From assembly GCA_050950425.1 (NCBI GenBank), contig JBMNHO010000002.1, positions 1,240,001 to 1,304,000 of the forward strand: a stretch of DNA of 64,000 nucleotides, written 5' to 3'. The notes beneath the pieces were generated by a model that had not been told where the DNA came from, ran no database searches, and was given only the letters and a program-made list of their open reading frames with translations. This document shows, one piece after another, positions 41,732 to 50,063 of the stretch; within the stretch, counting starts at the first letter, position 1; each line of letters begins with the position of its first letter. A program made the translations under genes and the position numbers. The DNA comes from RGIG529 sp050950425 (GTDB lineage: Bacteria > Bacillota > Clostridia > Oscillospirales > Oscillospiraceae).

Positions 41732-42679
41732 GTGAGGATTGGAGCAGTGGTGGTAGCGGCAGGATTGTCCACCAGAATGAACGGATTTAAACCGATGCTA
41801 AAGCTGTCCGACACAACCATTATCAAAAAAACGGTGGATACACTGCAGCAGGCAGGGGCGTCGCCGGTGGTGGTTGTGACGGGATACCGGGGAGAGCTGC
41901 TGGAGCGGCACTTGTCGCGGATGAACGTGGTTTGTTTGAAAAACGAACTGTTTCGGGAGACCCAGATGCTGGATTCCGTAAAGCTGGGGCTGCGGTATAT
42001 TCAGGCAAAATGCGACCGGGTTTTGTTTACGCCGGGGGACGTCCCCCTGTTTTCTTTGGATACGGTGCGGGCTGTTGCAGAGGGGAAAGGGCCGATTGTC
42101 GTGCCTACCTTTCAGGAGCAATGGGGACATCCCATTGCATTTGACGTAGAGATGATTCCTCTCATTCTGGATCATGTGGGAAAAGGCGGGCTGCGGGGCG
42201 CGCTGGAAACCGCCGGAAAACTCATTAGCCACATCCCGGTGGACGACCGGGGCATCATGATGGACGCGGACACCAGGGAGGAGTATGAAAGCCTGCTGCA
42301 ATATGAGCGGGAACTGCGCAACATGGAAGATCTGCACTGCAACGTGCAGGTGCGCATTGCCAGGGAGCGGGATTTTTTCGGCCCCGGGGTGGCGTCGTTT
42401 CTGCTGCTGACGGATCAAACGGGGTCCATGCAGATGGCATGCAAGGAAATGGGTATGTCTTACAGCAAGGCGTGGAAGATGATCAACGAGATGGAGGTCC
42501 AGCTGGGCTATTCTGTTTTGGAGCGGTATGCCGGCGGCGCGGAGGGCGGCGGCTCCTGCCTGACAGAAGAAGGGCGGGAGTTTGTCAGAAAGTATCAGGC
42601 GCTGCAGTCTGACATAAAGGAGGTCGCGGAAACGCTGTTCCAAAAGCATTTCGGCGAGAGAGAGGAGCCGGATGACTGA
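41732..42679 (+). CDS. MobA/MocA-like nucleotidyltransferase fused to a ModE-like winged helix
   Basis: A 315-residue protein. Residues 1-195 form a molybdenum-cofactor cytidylyl/guanylyltransferase-type domain: VVVAAGLSTRMNGFKPMLKL, VVVTGYRGELLERHL, LFTPGDVPLFSLDTVRAVAE, and QWGHPIAFDVEMIPLI. Residues about 205-305 match the ModE N-terminal winged helix (ARERDFFGPGVASFLLLTD, then SMQMACKEMGMSYSKAWKMI). GTG 41732 follows GGGAG at about 7 bp. The gene overlaps the next HD gene by one base. Such fusions occur near selenium-dependent molybdenum hydroxylase genes, none of which are in the window. Confidence 0.85.
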   Translation: MRIGAVVVAAGLSTRMNGFKPMLKLSDTTIIKKTVDTLQQAGASPVVVVTGYRGELLERHLSRMNVVCLKNELFRETQMLDSVKLGLRYIQAKCDRVLFTPGDVPLFSLDTVRAVAEGKGPIVVPTFQEQWGHPIAFDVEMIPLILDHVGKGGLRGALETAGKLISHIPVDDRGIMMDADTREEYESLLQYERELRNMEDLHCNVQVRIARERDFFGPGVASFLLLTDQTGSMQMACKEMGMSYSKAWKMINEMEVQLGYSVLERYAGGAEGGGSCLTEEGREFVRKYQALQSDIKEVAETLFQKHFGEREEPDD

Positions 42680-43185
42680 TGGAACAGCGGGACAGAGCGC
42701 CTTATCCCGATGAGCAGGCGTGTCTTGGGCTGCTTTGCGCCTTCGGAACGCCGGCCCATGTCGTTGCCCATTGCAGGGCGGTGGCAAACGTAGCGGTGAG
42801 AATGGGGGCGGCGCTGGCAGAGCGGGGACATCCCCTTGATCTGTCGCTGATCAAGGCGGCGGCTCTGCTGCACGACATCGCGAGGACGGAGCAGAACCAC
42901 GAAGTCGCCGGAGCCGCGTATGTAGAGCGGGCCGGGTGCAGCCCCCGGGTCGGGGAAATCATCCGCACACACATGAATTTGCCCGAGGGGACACATGAAA
43001 TCAACGAGGCAGTGGTGGTCTATTTGGCGGACAAGCTGGTGGAAGAGGACAGGGAGGTGTCCTTGGAGCGGCGGTATGCCCCCCGCATTGAGCGGGCCGA
43101 TGGGCCTCTGAAGGAGATCATCCGGCAAAAGTATGAGCGGGCCCAGGAGGTTTACAAAATGGTGTCGGAAGTGCTGTCCCGCTGA
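42679..43185 (+). CDS. HD-domain phosphohydrolase coupled to the NTP-transferase
   Basis: A 168-residue HD protein: HVVAHCRAVANVAVRMG (His), AALLHDIARTEQNHEVAGA (HD pair and His) and VYLADKLVEED (Asp). The ATG overlaps the TGA of the nucleotidyltransferase gene (ATGA-type junction), so they are co-translated. HD hydrolases next to MocA-like enzymes are a recurring clostridial pairing; the substrate is unknown. Confidence 0.82.
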   Translation: MEQRDRAPYPDEQACLGLLCAFGTPAHVVAHCRAVANVAVRMGAALAERGHPLDLSLIKAAALLHDIARTEQNHEVAGAAYVERAGCSPRVGEIIRTHMNLPEGTHEINEAVVVYLADKLVEEDREVSLERRYAPRIERADGPLKEIIRQKYERAQEVYKMVSEVLSR

Positions 43186-43228
43186 TGTGATAAAAACAAA
43201 AAGAAAAAAACGGGGCTTTCACCCGTTC

Positions 43229-43278
43229 AAACAGCCGGGCTGCCGCCTGCAAGAGGGGGCGGCCCGGCTGTTTCGGCT
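43229..43278 (+). terminator. Terminator after the NTP-transferase/HD pair
   Basis: The outer stem AAACAGCCGGGC / GCCCGGCTGTTT with an inner GC-rich stem lies 44 bp after the HD gene stop. Confidence 0.8.
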
Positions 43279-43296
43279 TTGATTCGTTGCATGGAG

Positions 43297-43346
43297 AAAA
43301 CGAACGGGGCTGTTCCCTGCAGGTCGCAGGGAACAGCCCCGTTTTC
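43297..43346. terminator. Strong 18-bp inverted repeat, bidirectional terminator
   Basis: A perfect 18-bp stem (AACGGGGCTGTTCCCTGC at 43303-43320 and its complement at 43326-43343) with loop AGGTC. The leftward ABC operon stops 162 bp to its right, and a separate hairpin just to the left serves the rightward genes. Confidence 0.75.
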
Positions 43347-43507
43347 AAACGTCAAACAGAAAAGCGCCCTCCCGCTTCCGGCAGGCGCCTTGTATCCCGC
43401 GGGCAAACGGGGCGGCCTTCCGCTCCGCCGCGTTGGGTTCCCGGGGCTTCAAACACAAAGCGCTGCCCCGGCAAGAACATGTCGCTTCAAAAGCCGAAAG
43501 GGCCTTT

Positions 43508-44359
43508 TTACGACTGTCTCAACCGCCGAAGGGCAAACCCTCCGACAAAAAACAAGGCCAGATACAGGGTGATGACAGCGCCGGTGGAGGAACCCAAATA
43601 ATAAGAGGTAAACAGGCCGGCAAGCCCCGCGGCAACGGCAAACAGAAGAGAAAACAAATGGTACTGCCGCACGTTGCGGGACACGTTTCGGGCGGCGGCG
43701 GCGGGCAAAACCAAAAAGGAATTGATCACCATCAAGCCGATCCAGGTCATGGAGATGGTAACCACGACGGCGATGGCCACGGAAAAAAAGGCTCGCTGCC
43801 AGAACACATGAATCCCCCGGCTGTTTGCAAGGGCGGGGTGAACGGAAGAGAGCATCATATGGTTAAAAGAAAAAAACCAAAGCAAAAGAACCCCCAAAAG
43901 CACCAGAAAAAGCAAAAGAAGCTGGCTTGGCGTGATGCTTAAAATGTCGCCGATGAGCAGGGCGTTGAATTTTGCAAAACTCCCCCCGTTTAACGTAGAG
44001 ATGAAAATGCCAAGGGCCACCGCGGTGGCGGAGAACACCCCGATGATGGTGTCGCTGGAAAAGTCGGAGCGGGACGCCGCTAGGGAAAACAGCAGGGCAA
44101 ACGCGATGGAGCCGACCACCGCCACAGGCAGCGGATCCAAAAGCCCGCAGGCAATGCCCACGGCGATTCCCGTAAAGGCGCTGTGGCCCAACGCATCTGA
44201 AAAAAAGGACATCCGGCTTGTCACAACCATGGTGGACAAAATGCCGAAGAGAGGCGCGATGATGAAAACGGCCAGCAGGGCATTTTTCATGAAATACATG
44301 CCCCCGGGCTGCGCCCAGGAGAAGGGAAGCCACTCTATCAGCGAATAGAAGAAATTCAT
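43508..44359 (-). CDS. Metal (zinc/manganese-type) ABC transporter permease
   Basis: A 283-residue permease of the ABC-3 family (ZnuB/TroC/MntB). About eight hydrophobic segments are visible, with MVVTSRMSFFSDALGHSAFTG near 45-65 and TISMTWIGLMVINSFLVLPA near 195. It overlaps the ATPase gene by 4 bp and is the last gene of the three-gene metal uptake operon. Confidence 0.92.
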   Translation of the reverse strand: MNFFYSLIEWLPFSWAQPGGMYFMKNALLAVFIIAPLFGILSTMVVTSRMSFFSDALGHSAFTGIAVGIACGLLDPLPVAVVGSIAFALLFSLAASRSDFSSDTIIGVFSATAVALGIFISTLNGGSFAKFNALLIGDILSITPSQLLLLFLVLLGVLLLWFFSFNHMMLSSVHPALANSRGIHVFWQRAFFSVAIAVVVTISMTWIGLMVINSFLVLPAAAARNVSRNVRQYHLFSLLFAVAAGLAGLFTSYYLGSSTGAVITLYLALFFVGGFALRRLRQS

Positions 44360-45126
44360 ACGTTCGGGCCCTCCCCAAGCGCGGAAAAATGGAATGCCTG
44401 TCGAAACGCGGGGGAAGCAAACACCTCTGCCGGCGTGCCGGAGGCGATGATACCCCCATGGAGCAGAAACACTTTGTCCGCATATTGGTTCAGCAAAGTG
44501 AAATCGTGGGTGGACATCAAAATCGAAAGGTCGTAGGTCCGCCGGATTTCGTCCAGCAGGCCCATGAGAAGGGCCATGCCGTCCACATCCACGCCGGAGG
44601 TCGGTTCGTCCAGCAAAAGGATATGAGGGGTCGGCTCTAAGGCCATGGCCAGCAGCACCCGCTGCAGCTCTCCGCCGGAGAGAGTACCAATGCGCCGGTC
44701 GATCAAGTCGGCGGCGTGCACCCGTTCCAGGCAGGCGGTGATCTTGGCCCGCAGGGCCCGGGTGGCGGGGATGAAGATCGGGCGCCTGGACATGCAGGAG
44801 GCCAGCAGGTCATACACGCTCACCGGATCCCCCGGGTCAAAAACGGGGCTCTGGGGTACATAGCCGATGAGCAGCTTGGTGCGGGTGTTCCCGGCGCGCC
44901 GGAACTCGATTTTCCCGTCGTAGGGGATTTGCCCCAAAAGAGCCTTGAACAAAGAGGATTTTCCCGCGCCGTTTGGCCCGATCAGTGCGGCAATTTCCCC
45001 GCAATGCACATGAAAATTGACATCGTGGAATACGTGCGTCCCTCCAAAATCGACGCTCAGATGCTCCGCCTGGAGACAGCAGACGTTTTCGCAGCCGGTG
45101 CCGCGGCCGTGTGTTCCGGGGTTCAT
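44356..45126 (-). CDS. Metal ABC transporter ATP-binding protein
   Basis: A 256-residue ATPase: Walker A LIGPNGAGKSS, Q-loop YVPQSP, signature LSGGELQRVLLAMAL, Walker B ILLLDEPTSGVD, switch His in STHDF. The sequence type is that of ZnuC/MntB ATPases. It overlaps the binding-protein gene (ATGA, 4 bp) and the permease gene, so the three are translationally coupled. Confidence 0.92.
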   Translation of the reverse strand: MNPGTHGRGTGCENVCCLQAEHLSVDFGGTHVFHDVNFHVHCGEIAALIGPNGAGKSSLFKALLGQIPYDGKIEFRRAGNTRTKLLIGYVPQSPVFDPGDPVSVYDLLASCMSRRPIFIPATRALRAKITACLERVHAADLIDRRIGTLSGGELQRVLLAMALEPTPHILLLDEPTSGVDVDGMALLMGLLDEIRRTYDLSILMSTHDFTLLNQYADKVFLLHGGIIASGTPAEVFASPAFRQAFHFSALGEGPNV

Positions 45127-46043
45127 GAGAGATCACCTTCTGTTTCCAAAAAGTCCAGCAAAGCCTCGATGTTCTGATCCATCAACGTGTAGTATAAATT
45201 GGGTGTTTGCCGCTTCTCGCTGCCGTTCATCATCATCGTCAAGGTTCCGACGCGAACGCCCGCGTCTTTGGCGATGGTGTTGGCCGCGGAGGCGGAGCCG
45301 TTTTCTTCGCGGAAAACAGCGGGGATTCCGTTGTTTTTCACCAAAGCGACGATATTGGAAAGCTCCTTGGCGGAAACCTCGCTGCCGGCTTCTTCCTCAA
45401 TGGATTTCAAAATGGTCAGGTCAAAGGCGTTGGCCAAATAGCCAAACCCGTCATGGAAGGTGACAAGCTCCCGGCGGGAAAGCCCTGCCAGCCGCCCAGC
45501 GGCGGCGGCCGCGTACTCCCGCAGGGATTGGGCGGCGGCGACGGCATTTTTTGTATAGGCGTCCCGGTTTTCGGGGTCGGCCGCGGCAAGCCCCGCGCCG
45601 ATGGTTTCGACCATTTGCGCCGCTCGGTTTGGGTCCATCCAGATGTGGGGGTCGTCCTCCCCGTGGTCCGCGTCATGCCCCTGGTAAGGCAAAAGGGAAA
45701 CGCCCTCGGCGCTGTCTAACACCGGCAAGTCGGGATAAGCCGCCAGAAGGTCCGGCAAAAAATGTTCCAATCCGGCGCCGTTTTGGATCAAAAGATCCGC
45801 CTGCTCCGCCGTTTTCATGTCGTCAACGGTGAGGGAATACTCATGGGGGCAGCTGATGGGCTGATTGATCATCGTCATGATGCGCACACCATCAATGCCC
45901 TCTGTCGCCATTTGTGTCAGCAGATAGACGGGGTATGTGGTGGTGACCACGGTGAAGCGGGCGGGGGAGGAAAGAGATGCGCCGCCGCAGCCGGAAAACA
46001 AGACAAGCAAAAGCAGCGCAAGGGAAACAACGGTTTTTTTCAA
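45123..46043 (-). CDS. Metal-binding lipoprotein of the ZnuA/TroA family
   Basis: A 306-residue lipoprotein with lipobox LFSGC. The metal-binding histidines are visible in QPISCPHEYSL, DPHIWMDPN and TFHDGFGYLANAF, and a short His/Asp loop (GHDADHGEDD) precedes the second, as in zinc-specific members. TTG 46043 is the likely start, with AGGAGG 6 bp upstream; the longer frame adds no signal-like sequence. Zinc is favoured, manganese possible. No Zur operator was recognised in the 35-bp gap upstream. Confidence 0.88.
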   Translation of the reverse strand: MKKTVVSLALLLLVLFSGCGGASLSSPARFTVVTTTYPVYLLTQMATEGIDGVRIMTMINQPISCPHEYSLTVDDMKTAEQADLLIQNGAGLEHFLPDLLAAYPDLPVLDSAEGVSLLPYQGHDADHGEDDPHIWMDPNRAAQMVETIGAGLAAADPENRDAYTKNAVAAAQSLREYAAAAAGRLAGLSRRELVTFHDGFGYLANAFDLTILKSIEEEAGSEVSAKELSNIVALVKNNGIPAVFREENGSASAANTIAKDAGVRVGTLTMMMNGSEKRQTPNLYYTLMDQNIEALLDFLETEGDLS

Positions 46044-46078
46044 AGGAAACCTCCTAAAAACGTGAGAGCTTAAAACGC

Positions 46079-46630
46079 TCAAAGGTGCAAAAAGACGGCG
46101 CCGCCGATGCCGGCGGCTAGAATCAGAACAAACGGGCCGACTTTTTTTGTTTGCAGCAGGACAAAAACCACGAGGGCAATGAGTAAAACAGGCCAGTCAA
46201 ACGGGGCCGGAAAGCCGGAGGGGAACAGAGAATCGGACGCGATGCTGATCAAAGAAGAGATGATCAGTGCCAAAACCGCGGGGTGTATGCCCGACAAGGC
46301 CGAGCGCAACAGGGGGTTTTGCTGGAACTTTTTCAGCACCCGGGCCACCAGCAGACAAAGGACAACAGAAGGCAGAGCCACGCCCAGCGTGGCGGCGGTG
46401 GCGCCGGGGATGCCGTAACGCTGCATGCCCACAAAGGTGGCGGCGTTGATGGCAAACGGCCCCGGAGTCATTTGAGAAATGGCAACCATGTCCACAGATT
46501 GGGCAACGGTCATCCAGCCGCGCGCGATCAGTTCCTGCTGCACCAAAGGGAGCATGGCCATGCCCCCGCCAACGGTGAACAGGCCGATTTTAAAAAACAC
46601 GCCAAACAGGGCGAGAAGATCAAGCAGCAT
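46079..46630 (-). CDS. Chromate transporter family protein, subunit 2
   Basis: A 183-residue membrane protein of the short ChrA type: LLALFGVFFKIGLFTVGGG, MTPGPFAINAATFVG and ALIISSLISIASDSLF. Short ChrA proteins work as pairs; the partner is the gene immediately upstream, overlapping by about 11 bp. The start is uncertain (ATG 46630 or 46639). Chromate is the name-giving substrate, but anion transport in general is the safe reading. Confidence 0.85.
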   Translation of the reverse strand: MLLDLLALFGVFFKIGLFTVGGGMAMLPLVQQELIARGWMTVAQSVDMVAISQMTPGPFAINAATFVGMQRYGIPGATAATLGVALPSVVLCLLVARVLKKFQQNPLLRSALSGIHPAVLALIISSLISIASDSLFPSGFPAPFDWPVLLIALVVFVLLQTKKVGPFVLILAAGIGGAVFLHL

Positions 46631-47213
46631 CCGCCCCATCCCCTTCCTTTTTGAACCGGCGATAGTAAAACAAAATGCCACAGCCGGCGCAGATCAAAAG
46701 CAGAAATATGACGTTGACCCAAGGCAGGAAAATCGTCGCCAAAAGGGTCAGAAGGCATAAGATCCAGCAAAAAGAGTCTTTCAAAGACACTCGGCGCAGC
46801 TTCCAGATGGCGGAGAGGAGCAGCGCGATGACAGCGCCCTGAATGCCCCGCATCGCGCCGGCCACATAGGGGTTGGAAATGAACAGGTTATAAAACAGAG
46901 AAACCAGGATAATCACAAGGAAGGAAGGCAGAACGCAGCCGAGCGCCGCCAGCACCCCCCCTGTGGGGCCTGCCATCTGGTATCCCAGCAAAGCAGAGGC
47001 GTTGATGGCCATAGCCCCCGGAAGGGATTGGGACACGGCAAAGATATCGACAATTTCTTCGTCGTTGATCCAGCCCTGCTTTTCCACGAATTCCCGCTGA
47101 ATCATGGGCAGCATAGAGGCGCCGCCGCCAAAGGTAAACAGCCCCACGCGAAAGGTGACAAAAAAGATGCGAAACAGCTGGCGCCGGGAGCGCGAGGACA
47201 CGGGTGTCTCCAT
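46620..47213 (-). CDS. Chromate transporter family protein, subunit 1
   Basis: A 197-residue membrane protein with FVTFRVGLFTFGGGASMLPM, DIFAVSQSLPGAMAINASAL and MRGIQGAVIALLLSAIWKL. It is homologous to the downstream subunit, consistent with a heterodimeric short-chain ChrA transporter. A 12-bp-stem hairpin lies about 55 bp before its start codon. Confidence 0.86.
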   Translation of the reverse strand: METPVSSRSRRQLFRIFFVTFRVGLFTFGGGASMLPMIQREFVEKQGWINDEEIVDIFAVSQSLPGAMAINASALLGYQMAGPTGGVLAALGCVLPSFLVIILVSLFYNLFISNPYVAGAMRGIQGAVIALLLSAIWKLRRVSLKDSFCWILCLLTLLATIFLPWVNVIFLLLICAGCGILFYYRRFKKEGDGADAA

Positions 47214-47268
47214 TCAAACTTCTCCTTTCCGGACAGACATAGCGGCACAAAGGGAGCAAAGGCGGGGG

Positions 47269-47301
47269 ATGCCGTCTGCCGACAAACACGGCAGACGGCA
47301 T
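47269..47301. repeat. Perfect inverted repeat between the chromate and hydratase genes
   Basis: A 12-bp stem (ATGCCGTCTGCC and its complement) with a 9-base loop sits in the 147-bp gap. There is no T tract, so it may be a non-canonical terminator for the hydratase or an operator for the chromate genes. Confidence 0.5.
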
Positions 47302-47360
47302 ACAGCATTCTCCAAAAGAGAATCCCCGCAAACGACTTTGTTGAGTCCGGTTGATTCCAA

Positions 47361-49625
47361 TTATAAAGAAGCGCTCGCTTGGTCCGCGTAATAGTTGATC
47401 AGGCAGCCGGCGAGGATGATATCCCGCTCTTCTCGGGTCAGACCGGGGAGAGACAGGACAATGGGGCGAGAGACGCCGTTTTGCTCCAGCGTTGCCTCTA
47501 TGGTCTCCCCGTCTCCTTCCAGCAGGGCGCGGATGCCGGGGAGATAAATCCGATCGCCGGGCTGAATGTTTTGTTTCTCCAAATCAGGGGCGACAAAGGG
47601 GAGCATCCCCCAGTTGACCACGTTGCTGCGGTATCGCTTTGTGGCATACTCCTGGGCCAAATTGGCAACGCCGCCCAATACCCGCTGGCAGGAGGCGGCC
47701 TGTTCTCTGGCAGAGCCGTCGCCGGGCTTCAAAGCCATCAAAAGGCTGCCGAGGCCCGTTGTGCGGGGGTCGTGGTCGGAAAGGGCCGCTTTCACCTCCG
47801 GTGCGTCCGGGTGTTCCCGGCGCAGAACTTCCACTTCTTCAATGGCCTGGGCCCGGCCCACATAGGCGGGGTCCTTGCGGGACAGGGTAAAGGAAGCCAG
47901 CTTCATGGGGTTGGAGCGATAGGACGAGGTCTCTCCCGATGGGATCAGCTCGTCCGTTGTGGTAACCGGGTCGTAGATGGCGGTGGCCACAGTCAGCAGC
48001 AGGTTTTCCGGCATCGAAACCTGGGCGGGCCAGTCTGCGATGTTCGGCCCAAAGATCAGCTCCGTTTCCGGCTTGGGATGGCCCACGCCCTGGTAAACCC
48101 GGGAGGCGTATGCAGCGCTGTCAAAGGAATAGGACTGACGGGGGGGATCCAAAGGGATCTCCGTCAACTGGTCGGCCCCGGTGAGAACGCCGCCGTTTAG
48201 CGCGGTGGCGGCGATGGAGCGGGCGTCCATCAAAGCCACATAGGACACCTGCCCGTCAGAGGGCTTGCTCCCTTCCCGGTTGGGGAAGTTGCGGGTGGAG
48301 TGGCGGATGGAAAACGCGCCGTTGGCAGGCACGTCCCCCGCTCCGAAGCAGGGGCCGCAGAAGCAGGAGCGGACGGAAACGCCGGAGGCCATCAGCGCCG
48401 AGATGGCGCCCAATTTGGTCAGCTCCATCATCACGGGCATGCTGGCCGGATAGGCGGAAAGCCAGAAAGCGCCGCTGCCGACGGGCTTCCCGTCCAGCAT
48501 TTCCGCTGTACGCAAAAGGTTTTGGAAGGTGCCGCCGGAACACCCGGCGATGACACCCTGGTCTACCATAAATTTGCCGTTTTGGATCTTCTCCCGCAGG
48601 CTCTTGGGGGGAGTGGGCAAATCGAACTGACGAATGGTTTCCAGATCCACTTCATGGAGCAAATCGTCCATATTCTCCTGGAACACCCGGATGGGATAGG
48701 CGTTGCTGGGGTGGAAGGGAAGGGCGATCATCGGCTCCACGGAGGAAAGATCCACCTGGATGACAGCGTCGTAGTATGCGCCGTTTTCGGGGGCAAGGGC
48801 GCGGTAGCTGTTCCCCCGTCCGAAGGCTTCCAAAGTCTCCCGGACGGTTTCGTCCGTCTCCCAGACAGAGGAGAGGCAGGCCGTTTCCGTGGTCATCACG
48901 TCGATGCCGTTGCGGTAATCCATGGCAAGGGAAGCGACACCGGGGCCGAAAAACTCCATGACGCTGTTTTTCACAATGCCGTCGTTGAACGTGGCGGCGA
49001 TCAGCGCAAGGGCCACGTCCTGGGGGCCGACGCCGGGGCGGGGCTTGCCCTCCAGATAAACGGCGACCACCCGGGGATATGAAATGTCATACGTTTTGGA
49101 CAGCAGCTGGCGGGCCAGTTCCGGGCCGCCCTCCCCGATGGAAAGGGCGCCGAAGGCGCCGTACCGGGTGTGGCTGTCAGACGCCAGAATCATTTTGCCC
49201 GGCGCTGCATACATTTCTCTCATATACTGATGGATGACGGCCTGATGGGCGGGGACAAATTCGCCGCCGTATTTTTGGGCGGCGGACAAGCCGAACAAAT
49301 GGTCGTCTTCATTGATGGTGCCGCCCACGGCGCAAAGGCTGTTGTGGCAGTTGGTCAATACATAGGGCAGGGGGAACGCCTCCATGCCGCTGGCCCGGGC
49401 CGTTTGGATGATTCCAACGTATGTGATATCATGAGAAGCCATCGCGTCAAAGCGAAGCTTCAGCTTCTCCATGGAACCGGACGTGTTGTGAGATTTTAAA
49501 ATCTGGTAGGCCATGGTGCCGGAACGGGCGGCGGCCGGCTCGCTGCAGCCGGCGGCGTTTCCCTCCGAAACGGACAAAAAACGGCCGTCTTTATAATACA
49601 TGCCGGTGTTGGTAATAGAAATCAA
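47361..49625 (-). CDS. Aconitase-family hydratase
   Basis: A 754-residue protein of the aconitase/isopropylmalate isomerase superfamily. Active-site features are MILASDSHTRYGAFGALSIG, cluster cysteines in VIAGCSGGTFQN and RSCFCGPCFGAG, and the C-terminal swivelling domain with the arginine-serine loop (TKRYRSNVVNWGMLPF). Its N-terminus (MISITNTGMYYKDGRFLSV) and order differ from AcnA, so the substrate may not be citrate; clostridial genomes label it simply hydratase. A TTG start at 49625 with AGGAGG 10 bp upstream is used; ATG 49604 is an alternative. Confidence 0.82.
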   Translation of the reverse strand: MISITNTGMYYKDGRFLSVSEGNAAGCSEPAAARSGTMAYQILKSHNTSGSMEKLKLRFDAMASHDITYVGIIQTARASGMEAFPLPYVLTNCHNSLCAVGGTINEDDHLFGLSAAQKYGGEFVPAHQAVIHQYMREMYAAPGKMILASDSHTRYGAFGALSIGEGGPELARQLLSKTYDISYPRVVAVYLEGKPRPGVGPQDVALALIAATFNDGIVKNSVMEFFGPGVASLAMDYRNGIDVMTTETACLSSVWETDETVRETLEAFGRGNSYRALAPENGAYYDAVIQVDLSSVEPMIALPFHPSNAYPIRVFQENMDDLLHEVDLETIRQFDLPTPPKSLREKIQNGKFMVDQGVIAGCSGGTFQNLLRTAEMLDGKPVGSGAFWLSAYPASMPVMMELTKLGAISALMASGVSVRSCFCGPCFGAGDVPANGAFSIRHSTRNFPNREGSKPSDGQVSYVALMDARSIAATALNGGVLTGADQLTEIPLDPPRQSYSFDSAAYASRVYQGVGHPKPETELIFGPNIADWPAQVSMPENLLLTVATAIYDPVTTTDELIPSGETSSYRSNPMKLASFTLSRKDPAYVGRAQAIEEVEVLRREHPDAPEVKAALSDHDPRTTGLGSLLMALKPGDGSAREQAASCQRVLGGVANLAQEYATKRYRSNVVNWGMLPFVAPDLEKQNIQPGDRIYLPGIRALLEGDGETIEATLEQNGVSRPIVLSLPGLTREERDIILAGCLINYYADQASASL

Positions 49626-49671
49626 AATATAGTACCCTCCTATAGTAGGTATAGCTTCTCTTTTCTGGCTT

Positions 49672-49701
49672 AGTATATCATAATGACGCTGTGGATTGCA
49701 A
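49672..49701 (-). promoter_or_regulatory. Promoter of the hydratase gene
   Basis: On the minus strand TTGCAA (49696-49701), 18-bp spacer ending TGA, TATACT (49672-49677). A small inverted repeat, CTATA-n5-TATAG, lies between it and the ribosome binding site. Confidence 0.6.
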
Positions 49702-50063
49702 GGGCGCGCCCGGCGGATTCCGGTATTTTAAAAAGTCAAAAGCCGGATGCGGAGGGAAACGAAAAGAAAGCGTCAAAGGAGTGCGCCCCTTCCCGGGACG
49801 CCGGCGAGGAGGACACCCGGGCTACGGGGAGAAAAGAGAGAGGAAAGACGCGCCTTGTCCCTTTTTGTTTTTGAATTGTATCTTTTTTGTAACTTGATGG
49901 GAGCTGTTGCGGCCCAAGAGAAAGGGAGAAACCATGATTTGGGAAAACGGAGGGAGTTTCCCTTTCTTTTTCCATAAGGCTCTGCTACAATGAAAGAGAA
50001 TAAAACGCCCATCTGGTTGTTACGGCATCAAAAAAAGATGGGATGTGAGAGAGGTGATGTTTC
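49702..50063. other. Intergenic region before the SLH/L,D-transpeptidase gene
   Basis: No gene is supported. A GAAAGGGA / TCCCTTTC imperfect hairpin with T5 lies at about 49919-49976. A possible -10, TACAAT with TG extension, is at 49986-49991. A CCCATCT / AGATGGG hairpin (about 50008-50041) lies in the presumed leader. No riboswitch was recognised. Confidence 0.4.

Noticed and set aside
43279..43572. Short plus-strand frames between the HD gene and the metal ABC operon
   Set aside because: They cover the two terminator hairpins and the end of the permease gene, and have biased low-complexity composition.
46044..46078. Zur or Fur operator in front of the metal-binding lipoprotein gene
   Set aside because: The 35-bp gap has only a short GAGC/GCTC stem and no recognisable palindromic metal-repressor box.
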